Positions 24,264-36,456 of a stretch of DNA of 64,000 nucleotides are shown here, piece by piece. The translations under genes were made by a program, and so were the position numbers. The notes below the pieces were generated by a model. The model had not been told where the DNA came from and did no database searches. It worked only from the letters and a program-made list of their open reading frames with translations. The DNA comes from Papaver somniferum (lineage: Eukaryota > Streptophyta > Magnoliopsida > Ranunculales > Papaveraceae), in NCBI RefSeq assembly GCF_003573695.1, contig NC_039363.1, positions 162,766,747 to 162,830,746 on the forward strand. Direction: 5' to 3'. Each line of letters begins with the position of its first letter. The stretch's first letter is position 1.

Positions 24264-25904
24264 TGGCTTCACAATCCCAATGAAGTCCTCAAGTCGTTAA
24301 CCTACAGGGTCTCGAGAAGAAACCTGATGTTAAAGGAGAATTGACTCTAGTTATGCAACTAGTAGCACACATGAGGTGCGGGGATTAGGTTTCCCAGTTG
24401 ATGGAGTTCTCCATTATATAGTTTTCAAATCATGGTTTGCAATCCAAGTTACCTTGGTAACAAAGCATTAAATATTCACCGTTAGATGAAAAACCTGATT
24501 CAACCAAGCTTATATTCAACTGTTAGATCGAACTTAGCTTGTTACACACAAATGAAATGTACCCTCATTTAGGTTTATGTAACCGTACCTAAACGTGTAC
24601 ACCATGTTGGTTCACAAATAGTTAACCGAGGTTAGCCATATGATTACTCTCATATCAACCTTATTCATCTTAACCATAACTAGTTCAAATGACTCAAATG
24701 AAACTAGTTAAAGAGTTGTTCAATTGTTATATTCTCATGGATTTATACAAGAACACAATTGAAGAAAAATTGGTTTGATTCACTTGAATCAATCATGAAC
24801 ATTATAGCCACGGTTTGCAAAAATTGCATTCCTTATGACTTAAATGTTTAAGTTCATGAACATACCGATTTGATAAAATAACCAGCTTAAGTATGCATAC
24901 GGATATGCGTACTTAAGCAACCGGATTTGAGTTTTTTAAGTTTCCAAACTCAGCAGAAATTTTCGGTTCGAAAACTTCCGCCAGTATGCGTACGGGTAGG
25001 CATACTTAAGGTGACTAGTTTAGGAGTTTGTAATTCCTAAACTCAGCAGATATTTTCGGTTCGAAAACTTCCTCCAGTATGCGTACGGGTACGCATACTT
25101 AAGGTGACTAGTTTAGGAGTTTGTAATTCCTAAACACAGCAGATATTTTCGGTTCGAAAACTTCTACCAGTATGCGTACGGGTACGCATACTTATCTTGT
25201 GTCCTTCACCAATTTGGTATACATACATATGCATACACTTGGTTCCCGGTTTATGGATTTATACACTAATGTGCGGACACACTATATATGCTTATATCCA
25301 AGGATGGTTACATTATCAACTCTTTATTTCAATCATTGAAATTTTCTTCTATAATGATAATAGCCGTTTTCATACACTATTAGCATCAAAGCAATTTCCA
25401 GGATATTGAAATATTCATTATCGAAACATTCCAAGTCTTACAACAAATGATTGTATCACACAAACCATGTAAGATGTTACTCGATAATTTTCTCATGATA
25501 TAAGATGAACTTGGTCGAAGCGAAAGCTTACCAACACATATTTCGAGAAATATGTAAGAGAGATATACTCAGCTCAAAATCTCAAATGTGTATAGAGAAA
25601 ACTATATCGTAACACGACTTATGTCTCCATATAGGAGATAGAGTAGAAATAGACTTTCCAAGTGATAGATGAGTTTAAGTCTCCACATAATTTTTATCGA
25701 TGAAGTTCCACAAGCTCTCCTTAGTATTTCTTCGTCTTCAAGTGATAAGCGTCGTGAAGTCTAAGCTCAACTACACAAACTATGTCCTAGTCCGAGACAT
25801 CTATAAATAGGCTAGAAATCAAGACTTATAGTTTTGATCACTAACATTGAAAAACATGCTTGAGATAGCAACGCATGCGAATTCGACCGAGCAGTGCTCT
25901 AACA
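24264..25904 (+). mobile_element. Distal part of a TGTTAG...CTAACA LTR-like repeat
   Basis: Homologous along its length to 45830-46936, starting TGGCTTCACAATCCCAATGAAG and ending GAGCAGTGCTCTAACA. The left part is missing because element 2 occupies the junction. No coding domain. It holds the 93-bp palindromic array described separately. The lineage is uncertain; a Copia/SIRE-like long LTR is possible. Confidence 0.65.
24984..25191 (+). repeat. 93-bp tandem repeats with a near-perfect palindrome
   Basis: The palindrome (10-bp arms GTATGCGTAC, 2-bp centre) occurs at 24984-25005, 25077-25098 and 25170-25191, spaced exactly 93 bp. The first copy has one arm mismatch. The spacer contains TTTCGGTTCGAAAACTTC. 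A more diverged precursor unit lies at about 24890-24983. Confidence 0.95.
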
Positions 25905-28029
25905 GTTGTTACGATGCAAAGCTAAACTTCTAAGTTCTACTACTAATTTAAATACGAAAGAGGTTGTCCATACAACTAGATGTGAATGATTAAGCTAGAT
26001 AAAACAGAATTAAAATGCAACTAAAAGACATTAGGGCAGTCGAATCCACCACTTAACTTACACTAGATGATTCAGTTATTGAAATTATTCTTGTCATTAT
26101 AATAGATAACAATGGAGATTCTAGTCTTTCGCATACCCATGGTTATCTCCAAATGGATGGTTTAATCGCAACTAAGCTATTCATCCTAAGTATTAACTTG
26201 TATGATTGCAAAACTAATCAAAAGATCAATAATAATCAGTTAAGCATGAGCTGCAACACAAAAACACAATATCACTCTAACTACCTCGGTTACATGACAA
26301 ACAAGGTGAAAGTAAAGTGTTGGAGCACTAGAATTGAATCGATCCTAAACGTATAAGCGCAACAAGAACAACAATTATAACATGAATAACACTTACAGTA
26401 TATTAAGGGTTTCATCTAAACCCTAATTATAAATTTATAACATTGTAAAAAATATTGAAAATAAATCTACACTGGCTAATCCGAGCATGCTTTTTACATC
26501 ACAATCTCTTCATATTTCTATACAATTCCTCCCAATTAGGTTTGATTCAACAATAAATCTCCACCCACTCACCATAATTGCCTGAATTTGTTGTCCCTCG
26601 TTCTTTCTTTTTTACAATTTCATTAATTTCCTGTTGAGGATAACTTAGATCTATCTCTGAAGAGGATAAGGTCGAGAGAGGTAGAGATTAGAGGTTTAAT
26701 TGATACTTATGATGGCGGTGGTTGTGGTCAGAGAGGTGGGGGATATGGATTAATGGAGGTATGAAGGTGATGAACATCTGTGAAAGGAGGAGAAGAAGAA
26801 ATGGATTTTGTTGATTAAGGTCGATTTAGGGAAGAAATGAAAGCTGACTTGGGTGTTGAGCGATAATATCAGGTTTCACGCAACAGGTGTGGATATGGGT
26901 TAGGGGTATCACTTCTTCCAATCTCAATTCATCTTATAAGACCACTGCTAAGTGTAGTAGTGCAAACTGATTGCAGCCAGAATGCAAGCGGATTGCAATA
27001 GCCTTTTTGCGTGATATTTCTTTTATACTTCTTGGGATCCTTTAACACAACTCTTTCTTTCTGGCTTTCGTCACCAAATCTCCGCTCCTTTTGCTTCTTT
27101 AAAATATCCAAGCTTTATTTACTAACTAAAAACACAAAATAAATTAGTAAAAGTAATTATTCCTGAAAACAATGAAAATACATAATTTGAGATAAAATGG
27201 GGAATTAAAGAACAAAAGATGAGATAAAAGCCAATAAAAAAAATTCAATATTTGGCACTCATCAATATAGTTATTTCTTCTCGTCCGAAGAATGGATCGA
27301 GAAGCATGGTTCCTGATATGATGTTTTTGTTTGTTATTTTCCTGATCGATACATGCGACCTTTGATTTAGATCGAGTCGTCGCTGCCGTGGTATTCCGTG
27401 GAAACAAACAAGGCTCTTGCTCCAAATCCCTCTTAATTTTTGAATGTTGAGTTATTTTATCACGTGCTATTTTCAGCAGCTGAAGACAGGTTTACTTCAG
27501 AGCCAGCTGAGGTACGTCAAATTAATTCTATCCTTTCATATCTCCTTTAATTTTAGAGCTTTGGTTTGGATATTTACTGACTTCTTTCTCATGCCTTGCT
27601 ACTTTTTCATCTTTCGGACGAGTTTATGAGCCATATTCCTTATCTCGGCAGGGTATCGTTGAGTTGGGTCGGGAGATCCTGAAGGTAGTAATATTGATAT
27701 TTTTTTTAGATCGTTTGGTATTTGTGGGACCGAAGTATGAGAAAGCTGAAGAGCTACTCTTTCAGCCTCAGGCTCTTATTTTTCGAGGGTCAAGTTACGG
27801 GAGTTCTTTTCTCTTTTGATTTAGATCATGAAGCTTTCCTTTGGCCGTTTCTTCAGTCAGTTCTGCTGGTCACGTAACCGTTTCTTAGAACTTTTCCTAG
27901 GGCAACTGAAGTTAAATTTTCATCTTCAATAAAGACTTTAGGAATACCCAACCATTTTATTTTGTATGATTTTTCCTGTATAGTTTTACGAACTTGATAA
28001 ATGAAATGTTATTCAATTTTCGTTCATTA
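25905..28029. other. AT-rich intergenic sequence, no gene recognised
   Basis: No ORF above about 95 codons and no domain. There are scattered T-rich runs and a few GT/AG-bounded short stretches near 27477 and 27652 that cannot be tied to a protein. Confidence 0.6.
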
Positions 28030-28502
28030 GAGCAACTCCAATGGGATAACCCAAGTTTAATAATTTGCTTGTCCACATGAATGGATAAATTAAATTTTGC
28101 GTAGTGGTAAACGACAAACGAATAGGCAAATTAACCTATTGGTACCAGTTTTATATAAAAAAATATTTTTTAAATCTAGTGCGACTCGTTTCTATATAAA
28201 AAATATTTTTATAATATCAAGTGGAACCCTTTTATCAAAAAAATCTTATATATATATAACTAATTTAACTAACTTTAACTTACTTTTACGTTTTTTTGTT
28301 TTGTTTTGAAATAGGGTATCGGATACGAGACTCAGCTCAACTTGGGCAGGTCGTCTCAGGTTTATTCATTCGACTCAATCCGAGACGCGATGAACAAAAC
28401 CTTTATTTGTTGGTTTGTCCATCGGTTTTAATGGTTTGCCAGTTCAACTTTAGGTACAAAATTAGCAAATCTGCTTGTTTTCCCATCTCATTGGAGTTGC
28501 TC
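28030..28502. mobile_element. Tourist-like MITE, 473 bp
   Basis: Termini GAGCAACTCCAATG and CATTGGAGTTGCTC are perfect inverted repeats of 14 bp, with weaker pairing inward. Flanks are TTA on the left and TTT on the right, one base from the 3-bp TTA/TAA duplication of PIF/Harbinger elements. No coding capacity. Confidence 0.75.
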
Positions 28503-28505
28503 TTT

Positions 28506-29749
28506 CTGTTTCAAATGCTTATTTTGTTACAATTTGCACTCTTTTAATTCCTTTCCCCATTTTTAATTTTACGAAGAATTTTTAGGGTTCAACTGTTAGG
28601 AAATCCTCCCTTAGACTTAGTATTATAATACTTTTATATTGTCATATGTCTCAGATGATTCTTATCAATCGTTCAATATTTTTGGACCTTTTGGGCTTCG
28701 GCCCATTCCTTATTTGGTGGTCCGGGTGATCGTTTTTTAGCTTCAGCATTAGAGCTACTAATGTTTGTCATTACATGTGTTCAAGTGTTCTGATTTTTCC
28801 TACATGTTTCAGGTAGTTTCTTAATATGAAATTTTGTCTTATTTCAGGTTGGCGATATTTTTAGTTCTGCCTTTATCATGGACGTTTTTAGTCTTTATTA
28901 TTGGTGCATTTTAACATTGTTTCCTATTTGCTATTTTCTCTCTTATCACTTTTTTTTATCATGACCCACTGGGGATGTAACTCTTTAAGAAATTTGTCTA
29001 ATGTTTGTATGTTTCCCGCCAAACAGAGCGACTCACATTGCTTAAGAGTTACATTATACATATGGATGATGAGACAAATGCTGGACCACTAATGCTGCAA
29101 TTTATGGCGACTGCCTACGTGCTCTCTCCAGTGCTCGACGAGATCAAGAATTGGTTGTAGTTCATCAACATTGGTCAAGAAACTAAATTCAACTCGTGTT
29201 GCAAGAAAAGAGGCAAGAAATCCTAGTCCGTATAGGTCAAAGGGTCTTCGGCAAATGATGCGCAAAAGTGTGCATCATTGGCTTATCCGTTGTTTTACAC
29301 CATTTTGGTGCATTCTTAGTTAAAAAACACCGCAATGATGACACCTAAGCATCATTAAGCTCCACTGAGTAATCAAAGAGCCATAATAATGCTTCCGCAT
29401 CATATAAGCTTTACCAGCTAAGCTTTGAAGCTTATTAGTGCATCTCCGCACAATGCACCTTCAACCAGTTACCTCTTCCTATATATATGTCTTATTGACA
29501 TTTCTACAACTAAAACTTGGGAAACACTTTTACATGCTTTCTTCACTATTCATGACCATTATGCCATGTACCCTTTGCATGATGCATCATGATGGTACCA
29601 TCTCTGGCCTGATGTCCAACATATGGTGCAATATCGCACTCGGCCAGCCTCCAACTGGCATGAAGCGCCATGATGGTGTTATTCACACTAAGCTAGCCTA
29701 ATACTGGTGTCCTGGAGCAAAATGGACTAAACACTCCAGATAAGCTTGA
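28506..29749. other. Intergenic sequence, no gene recognised
   Basis: Only short ORFs without domains. The part from about 29220 has several GATGC/GCATC motifs and looks repeat-derived, but I cannot assign it. Confidence 0.5.
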
Positions 29750-29935
29750 GATGAAATCAAGATGTAGTTTCGATCATCTAAAAGTATTCGTATGACATGT
29801 CTCAACTACCATGCTTTATTCCTAGTACGAGACTGACTCTAATAAACCGTAAATCAAGATATAGTTTCGAGCATCTATTGACAACAAGCTTGACATAGCA
29901 AAACTTGTGGATTTGACTAAACAATGCTTTAATAT
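29750..29935 (+). repeat. Diverged 3' tail of the TGTTAG...CTAACA repeat
   Basis: The stretch from CTAGTACGAGACTGACTC to AAACAATGCTTTA aligns by eye with the ends of the copies at 25790-25904 and 46815-46936 but is clearly more diverged and lacks the CTAACA end. Confidence 0.5.
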
Positions 29936-30054
29936 GTGGCATATATTAACTATCAGTAAATAAAAACGTTTAAGGGATTAATAATAACAAAATAAATTAA
30001 TTTCTTGAAAAACTTAAAATAACAATTGTAGAAAATCCATTTATATTTAGAAAC

Positions 30055-30072
30055 ATATATATATATATATAT
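30055..30072. repeat. (AT)9 microsatellite
   Basis: Nine AT units inside a larger ACAT...ATGT palindrome, 170 bp downstream of the kinase stop codon. Confidence 0.9.
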
Positions 30073-30242
30073 GTGCCACATATATATTCGTAAGAATAAT
30101 TTTATATATTCCCAAAAGTATTTGTACGGAGACTTTTTAATTTATATATAAGGATGGAAATTAGAAAATTCTTTAATTTGAATGTGGATTTTTGTTGTTG
30201 ATTATAATCATTAACTATTATGAATCAAGAATAGTATTTAAG

Positions 30243-33200
30243 CTAATCTGATTGAATCTGCTCAAGCATCTTTAGAACCTCGACCATAGTGGGTCTTCTG
30301 GAAGGCTCTGATTCCAGGCACATTAGTGCTACACTAAAGACATTTCGAATTTCATCTGCAGGACAACATCCTAAGCTAGTGTCAATTGCATGCTCTTCTT
30401 TCTCCAAGTCCACCACTGCTTTCACCTGTAACATTATGAACTGTATGAGCTCAAAATTTACCCACAACATAGTTCATATGCAAAAGTAAATATGGTTTAG
30501 AAATCAAAATAGATGACAATTACATGCAAATACGATATCTTTTAAGCAGATGTAGTTGAATACTAGAATACTTGAATATCAATCTCTCTTACCGGCTTGG
30601 GCAGATGTAGTTGGGATGATGATATATCTTTGCACCCACTCCTTGTAGAGTTGTTCTTATTATCTAATACTCCATCCGTTCTATTTTACTTGTTTAAAAT
30701 GGTTTTTACACACATATTAAGGAAAGTAGAGGGAGGAGCTTTTTTTCCAAAATCACCCCCACACTAGTATTTAAGATGCATCTAGTTTTTTGGTCTAGTA
30801 GAGAGAGGAGTATTTAAGATGTGCATGGAAAATATGAAACTTAACAACTAAATTAAGACAAAAAAAATGCTCAATTTAAACAAGTAAACTAGGACGGAGG
30901 GAGTATATGTTCCATTATTATAAAGAAACAAAAAATTACGGGTTCCCTTAAATATAACCCATGCTCTTGTTAACCATAGCCCACTTGATCTTGGTCAATA
31001 GAGTTTGACTATAATTTTAAGTTTGACATTTTTATTTATTTTTCGTAGCCTACGAACTAGGTTGGTGAGTCACTGAATTCGAAAATCACTGATTCAGTGA
31101 CACGCTAATAAAACGTTTCAATTTTTTTCATCTTTTAAGCGAATTTATGTGAGGACACAAATATTAATCTCAACAACAAGAATTGTTAATTTATTTATTT
31201 ATTTTGATGTGATTAACTCTTATAACAATTAGACGCAAACACCCATAAATAAAAGACGATTTATCATCAGAGTTTTGGTTTTTGAGATCCTAAATTTTTA
31301 TTTCAACTTAGCGTGAGAGATCTTGTGGAGGCGATTTAATTTTTTAATTCATTCCATGATGTCTAATTAAAGAACTAAACCTTGAAGATGATTTGGTTGA
31401 GTGGATTCCTTCAAAATATTTTAAAAATCTCTAGGGATAGTTTATTTTTGTTGGAGGAAGAAAAATGGGGGGAAACGAGAAAATCGAAAACGGGTAAGAA
31501 GTTTTGAAATAATTGAAATTTAGTTAAATCAACTCACCTAACTAGTTATGAATGTCTTACAAACGGGTAACATAGTTTGGGTTATGATCTGGGCTATGGT
31601 CAATGGATCGAATTATGTTTTGTGGGTTATAAATAATATAGGTTGTGATTAATAAATGCATGGGCTATATTTAATTGTAACCAAAATTCTTTTGGAAACA
31701 ACATGGGCTATAAATAACATGGGTTCTTATGATTAGGGGTGTGCAACGGACGGACGGATGCGGATTAGGGGTCACCCGCGTCCAAACCGTCAAAATTGTG
31801 GATTTAGAAAATCCAACCGTGTCCGGCCCAATCACCTGCGGATTTGACATCCGCGGATCAACGGGTGATACGGACCAGATGCGGATTAACCCGCGGATTT
31901 AGTCCAAAAACAAAATTACACTTTATATAATGCCTTCAAAAGCTTTCAGCTATACAAGCAACCTCAGGATAGCGATCGTATACTGTATACACCATCAAGT
32001 GGTCTTAAATGTATGAAATGAAAACTGTATATAAAGTTGGATAATCAACTTGAAGTTGATATTGTAAATTGATTATCTTGAATCCAACAACCATATGAAG
32101 GTACAACGAAGGAAGCAGGATTTGAGGTATAGGTGGGCTAAACACTAAATTTTAAGGGATCCTATTATTATTTTTCCAAAAAATACATATGAGAAATTGA
32201 CTTTTGGATGAGTTTTTGAGATTTGGGGATGGATGGAGCACCCCAAATACCGTCCCTGTGAAGGTATAAAAATCAATATTTCCCACTATTTGTTGAACCT
32301 TTAGGTGATCGTAGTTAGCTAGAAATATGATAGTCAATTAGAATAACATAACTTTACTTACTACTCACTGTACGTGTGCCTACCAACGGTAGGTAAATGG
32401 AATTCCCACTGTGCTCATTCATTCATGTCCGAATTGAAATGGAAACCTGAATTATTCAACCAAGTTACCATTTTCACGGACATATTCTATTAATTTCCGT
32501 TACTATTCTACGGTGCGGGTGAATCCGCCGATTTCAAAATCCAACCGCAACCAAACCGTTAAAAGTGTGGATTTGAGAATCTCACCCGTGTCCGGCCCAT
32601 AGATCTTGCGGATTGGGTTTCACCCACAATTTTGCGGACGGATACGGATGAAATCCGCGGTTACGGATTTTTTGCTCACCCCTACTTGTGGTAAGTGACG
32701 ATGCAACGGAAGAAACTACCTCTTTGTCATACTTTCCAAAACAGGGAAATTGATGTCAACTAATTTAGTTCGAGCATGGTTAAAGGTACATTTTACATTC
32801 TATGGTATGTTTTACGTTTTATACAGTATTTGAGTTTAGGAAGTACCCAGGTAACCAGCTTAGTTCCTTCCTCAATAAATGCCTCATCCATTGGTCTTTT
32901 TCCAGTCAATAGCTCCAGTAAAACAACACCGAAACTGTAAACATCCCCTTTTACTGTTGCCCGCCCTGTATCGAAGTATTCTGCAAAGAAAACTCTCGTT
33001 ATGTAAGCATCAAATGGAGCAAAAGAACGGACAGCAAAATGAGGTGAAAATTTACCAGGAGCAAGATAACCAAAGGTTCCGGCAACAAATGTTGAAACAT
33101 GAGTCTTATCAGGTTCCATTAGCGTGGCCAACCCAAAGTCAGAAACTCGCGCTTCCATATTTTGATCAAGTAGTATGTTGCTACATTTTATATCTCTGTG

Positions 33201-34373
33201 GATTATGTGAGGAATACAATCATGATGTAGGTATGATATTCCCCGTGCAGCACCTAATGCAATCTTGTATCTTGAAGGCCAATCTAATAGCTTCTTATCG
33301 TTCGCTTTTCCTGCAGTGAAATAAATTTTCTATAAGAATTAGTCATAACAAGTCTATAAAATGGAAAACCAGAACGTGCGCATTGCTCTATGGATCAGGT
33401 GGTGCATCACTGCAACGACTAATGTGGCCTCACTTACTAGCATTCATGTCAATATTTGACATGGTAAACGTCACGTACTGATGGTTCATGGTTTAGAAAC
33501 CAGAATCCATAGCTCTTGCCATCTGATTCTGATGATTGAAATCTTTTGAAAGGGTCTATAAGTGACCGGCATAAGACGCGGGACTACAAAAGTGGAACTC
33601 TTTTCATAACCATGCTGATAAAATGTAGAGTATGGATCAAAGCTGACCATACTAGACGATGCATTAGACATCGGCCACATCATGTTGTCAACAAATCTGG
33701 TTCGTATAAGATTTTAACTCGACAAATTATATAGTGTATTTTTGGGGATGAGTTGCATACCATGAAGCACAGTGTCCAGACTTCCATTAGGCATAAGATC
33801 ATAAATAAGAAGATTATATTGTGGAGCAGTGTAATATCCATGGAGTGTCACAATATTTCTGTGTTTGATATCTCCCATTGCTTGCAATTCTCTTTCAAAT
33901 CCCCGATCTCTATCTGCGCTTCCTCGGTTTAATCTTTTAACAGCGAAAGAGATGGATTCATCAATCGTTAATCTGTACACAGTTCCATAACCACCGGATC
34001 CAATAATATCTTTGTTAGTTAGTCTCATTGTCTTTTTCAGGAACACATCAGAAGTGAAATATTGCATCGTTGGGGACCTGAACATCACCATTTTCCCTCC
34101 TGTCGTAGCCATTTTTCATGTTAGTAATTCGTTAACCTGTACATTCATATCTCAAGTTTCCTCCTAATCTGTACTATATGACTGCAAAAATATTTTGAAT
34201 TCCATATCTAAATCTGAAGTTTGTAAAATAATAATACCTGACATATTGTCTTGGAACACATTGTCTTTCCTTTGCCATCTTCGGTAGAGAAGAACCGCCA
34301 TGATCAACTTAGATATAATAAACGCGATGCAACATAGTGTGATATAGAATGCTAAAAGCTGCCCATTGACCAT
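30243..34373 (-). CDS. Receptor-like serine/threonine kinase without ectodomain (At1g78530-like)
   Basis: Exons 34373-34238, 34099-33761, 33310-33056, 32980-32847 and 30425-30243 all have GT..AG introns and join to 1047 nt, 348 residues, close to the roughly 355 I recall for Arabidopsis At1g78530. Residues about 6-30 form one membrane helix with almost no sequence outside it, followed by RRWQRK. The kinase is complete: GSGGYG loop at 79-84, lysine 100 in FAVKRL, HRD at 196-198 in [11 protein letters not shown] at 216-218, [24 protein letters not shown], and a C-lobe end at [12 protein letters not shown]. Catalytic residues are all present, so it should be an active membrane-anchored kinase; the ligand partner is unknown. 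Intron 4 is 2.4 kb and holds two transposon insertions. The intact frame shows it is a functional host gene. Confidence 0.93.
30670..30903. mobile_element. Stowaway-like MITE in kinase intron 4
   Basis: Termini CTCCATCCGTTCTATTTTAC and the inverse GTAAACTAGGACGGAGGGAG, flanked by TA on both sides (30668-30669 and 30904-30905). 234 bp, non-coding. This is the classic Tc1/mariner-derived Stowaway form. Confidence 0.9.
31734..32684. mobile_element. hAT-like non-autonomous element in kinase intron 4
   Basis: Termini TAGGGGTGTGCAA and TTGCTCACCCCTA are inverted repeats with one mismatch. The 8-bp flanks CTTATGAT and CTTGTGGT agree at 6 of 8 positions, as expected for an old hAT duplication. 951 bp, no transposase. 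Both ends contain GCGGAT/ATCCGC motifs and a directly repeated block of about 70 bp (near 31785 and 32550, sharing CCGTGTCCGGCCCA). Confidence 0.8.
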
Positions 34374-35131
34374 TTTATAACGTACACGTAGTGAACTGAA
34401 AATCAAAATTTCTCTAATCACATGTTAGAAGCAAAAGAACAGCAACATCTTGTAAGCTGGAGTAAAATTATTATACGAAAAGACCAAATCCAAACTGAAG
34501 TAAACAATATTAGAGGAAAGGAACAAACCCAAAATCTGAATTTTTCTATGAAAGATTTGATGAGCTTCTTGAATGAGCGAGTTTACTCAATTCATTTATT
34601 TGTCTTCTCCTTTTAAGACCAATTATGTTTAGTTGTACAAGTTGGGCCATTTATCTTAATGGAAAGTATGTGTTAATTGTTGACGTTTTTCAGTAGTACA
34701 CACTGAACATGTGAAAATTCAAAAAAAAGTGAAAAAGAATGCTGATAGATGAGAAGAACAGTAATGTCAGATACAAATCCGTGTTTTTCTTTTATCATAC
34801 CTACCACCACCTTTCTTGTGACTTGTCTTGAGGATCCTTACCTATTGTTCGTATCGGCCATTTTAGTCGTGATCTACTTCTTTGAAAACCGATAACATTA
34901 TGTGTACCTTATTTCGTTGTGATAATCAATTTTTTAGGGAAATTCAAGTGCTTATTCTGCCGCAGGTGGGATTTACTTTTTAGTGTTTTATGATGGAAGG
35001 AATATTCATATAAGAAACCAGAAATTGTTGCTTCCATCTGAATATGAATTTCCTCTCTTAGATTTTCTGTGTTCGTTGTGAGAGCACACTTTGAGAACAT
35101 TTAGAAACACGGGTGCTTGCTTGACTTACAC
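34374..35131. other. Upstream region of the kinase gene
   Basis: No coding sequence. The kinase promoter and 5' UTR should be here; I see no unambiguous TATA box. Confidence 0.5.
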
Positions 35132-35465
35132 CATGTTTGTTTACTCCTGACTCATCTGAGTCGTCTGGATCTGAATCATCTGGATCTGAATGAAATCACC
35201 TGACTCATCTGGATCTGAGTCGATATGTTTGTTTTGAGTCAGTTCTGACTCATCTGACTCGGAAATAAGTGAGTCAGTGATTTGGTCCCATGAGTCAGGG
35301 GTATTTTGTTACCTGACTCAAATGAGTCCGAGTCAGGGGTTATGTCTGAGTCATAGGTCGAGTCAGATCTGACTCAAAATGGAAAACAAACGGTCTGACT
35401 GCTGACTCGGTCCGAGTCAGGGGTTGACTCAGATTCAGACGCCGAGTCAGCTGCAAACAAACAAG
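35132..35465. mobile_element. MITE packed with TGACTC/GAGTCA motifs
   Basis: Ends ATGTTTGTTTACTCCTGACTC and the inverse of CTTGTTTGTTTGCAGCTGACTC form imperfect inverted repeats of about 20 bp. I count about 16 copies of TGACTC or its complement in 330 bp, several extended to TGACTCA. No ORF. Target duplication is not clear, so the superfamily is unassigned. Confidence 0.7.
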
Positions 35466-35836
35466 TTCTTAACTTGAGTGTCGAAAGTTGCAGGGGACTG
35501 ACCACAGGTGCCTGACTTGACTTGGAGGAGTTAGTTTCAGTGGATCTTGCGACTCATTGTGTCCCCATATCTGATATGAGGGGTAAACATTGTTTTTCCA
35601 TGTTCTAGCTATCTGTCTCTCTAACTTTGGTACCCTCATTTCTGAATTTACTGCTTGGGCAAGCTTTTATATGCACAAAGGAGTTACATGAGTTAACACA
35701 TATACGATGGTTTCCACATAACTGCATTTCTATAAATCTTGTTGGTATTTTCATGTATGTCACTCTGTAGTTGTGTATGAGAAGAAAACCATAATGCAGT
35801 AATTTGCAAGCAGGCAACGATTAACAAGTGTTTCTA
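35466..35836. other. Spacer between two MITEs
   Basis: About 370 bp with no ORF or repeat that I recognise. Confidence 0.5.
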
Positions 35837-36221
35837 AGGCTAAGTCTTATGGGGTGCTAATCTAGCAGGTAGATTGGTAATCTATATCAGCTAGGACAAC
35901 CACCTAAGTTTTATGGGAGTGCTAATCTAGCGGTTAGATTAGCAGTCCACGTCAGCTAGGACCACCGCCCAGCGCTGAACGGTTCAGCGTTTTAAATCTC
36001 AGCCGTCAGATCAAAAATAAATCTTCCAGCGCTGAACCATTCCACGAAAAGGTAATTTTCCCAGCGTTGAATGATTCAGCGTAACTATCTAGATGCTAGT
36101 TCACCTGCTAGCAACTGATAGGAGAGAGAACTAATGTTAACAAATTGACAACACTTTTTTTTTGAATTGCAACACATTTCTGCTAATCTAGCAGCTCAAT
36201 CTAACCCATAAGACTTAGCCT
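35837..36221. mobile_element. MITE with 17-bp inverted termini, 385 bp
   Basis: Starts AGGCTAAGTCTTATGGG and ends with its exact complement. The first 90 bp are duplicated inside (TTATGGGGTGCTAATCTAGC and TTATGGGAGTGCTAATCTAGC). The middle holds short hairpins such as CAGCGCTGAACGGTTCAGCG. Non-coding. Superfamily unassigned because no target duplication is evident. Confidence 0.8.
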
Positions 36222-36456
36222 CTATAATTTGATAACTTAGTATTTATTCATTCAAACAAAACCCCATGCTTGGGGAAGAAAAGGCACACCACACCGAAAG
36301 TTGAAAAACCAGATAAGACCAACAGCCAAATAAAGAGCAGAAATCCTAATAAAATAAAACTTGCTAACTCAGACCATTCTAAATAGCAAACATAGTAGCC
36401 CATACCATCAAAAACAGAAACATCGGGGATTTTCTTTTTTCCTTTCTTTGTTTTGT

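Noticed and set aside
27477..27684. Two short GT/AG-bounded stretches (27477-27511, 27652-27684) that read like exons
   Set aside because: Too short to identify, and no neighbouring exons of a known protein were found on either side.
30940..31730. Possible further inverted-repeat element in kinase intron 4, with GGGTT...CCCATG and CATGGG...AACCC at its ends
   Set aside because: The ends do not pair over more than a few bases in register and no target duplication is evident.
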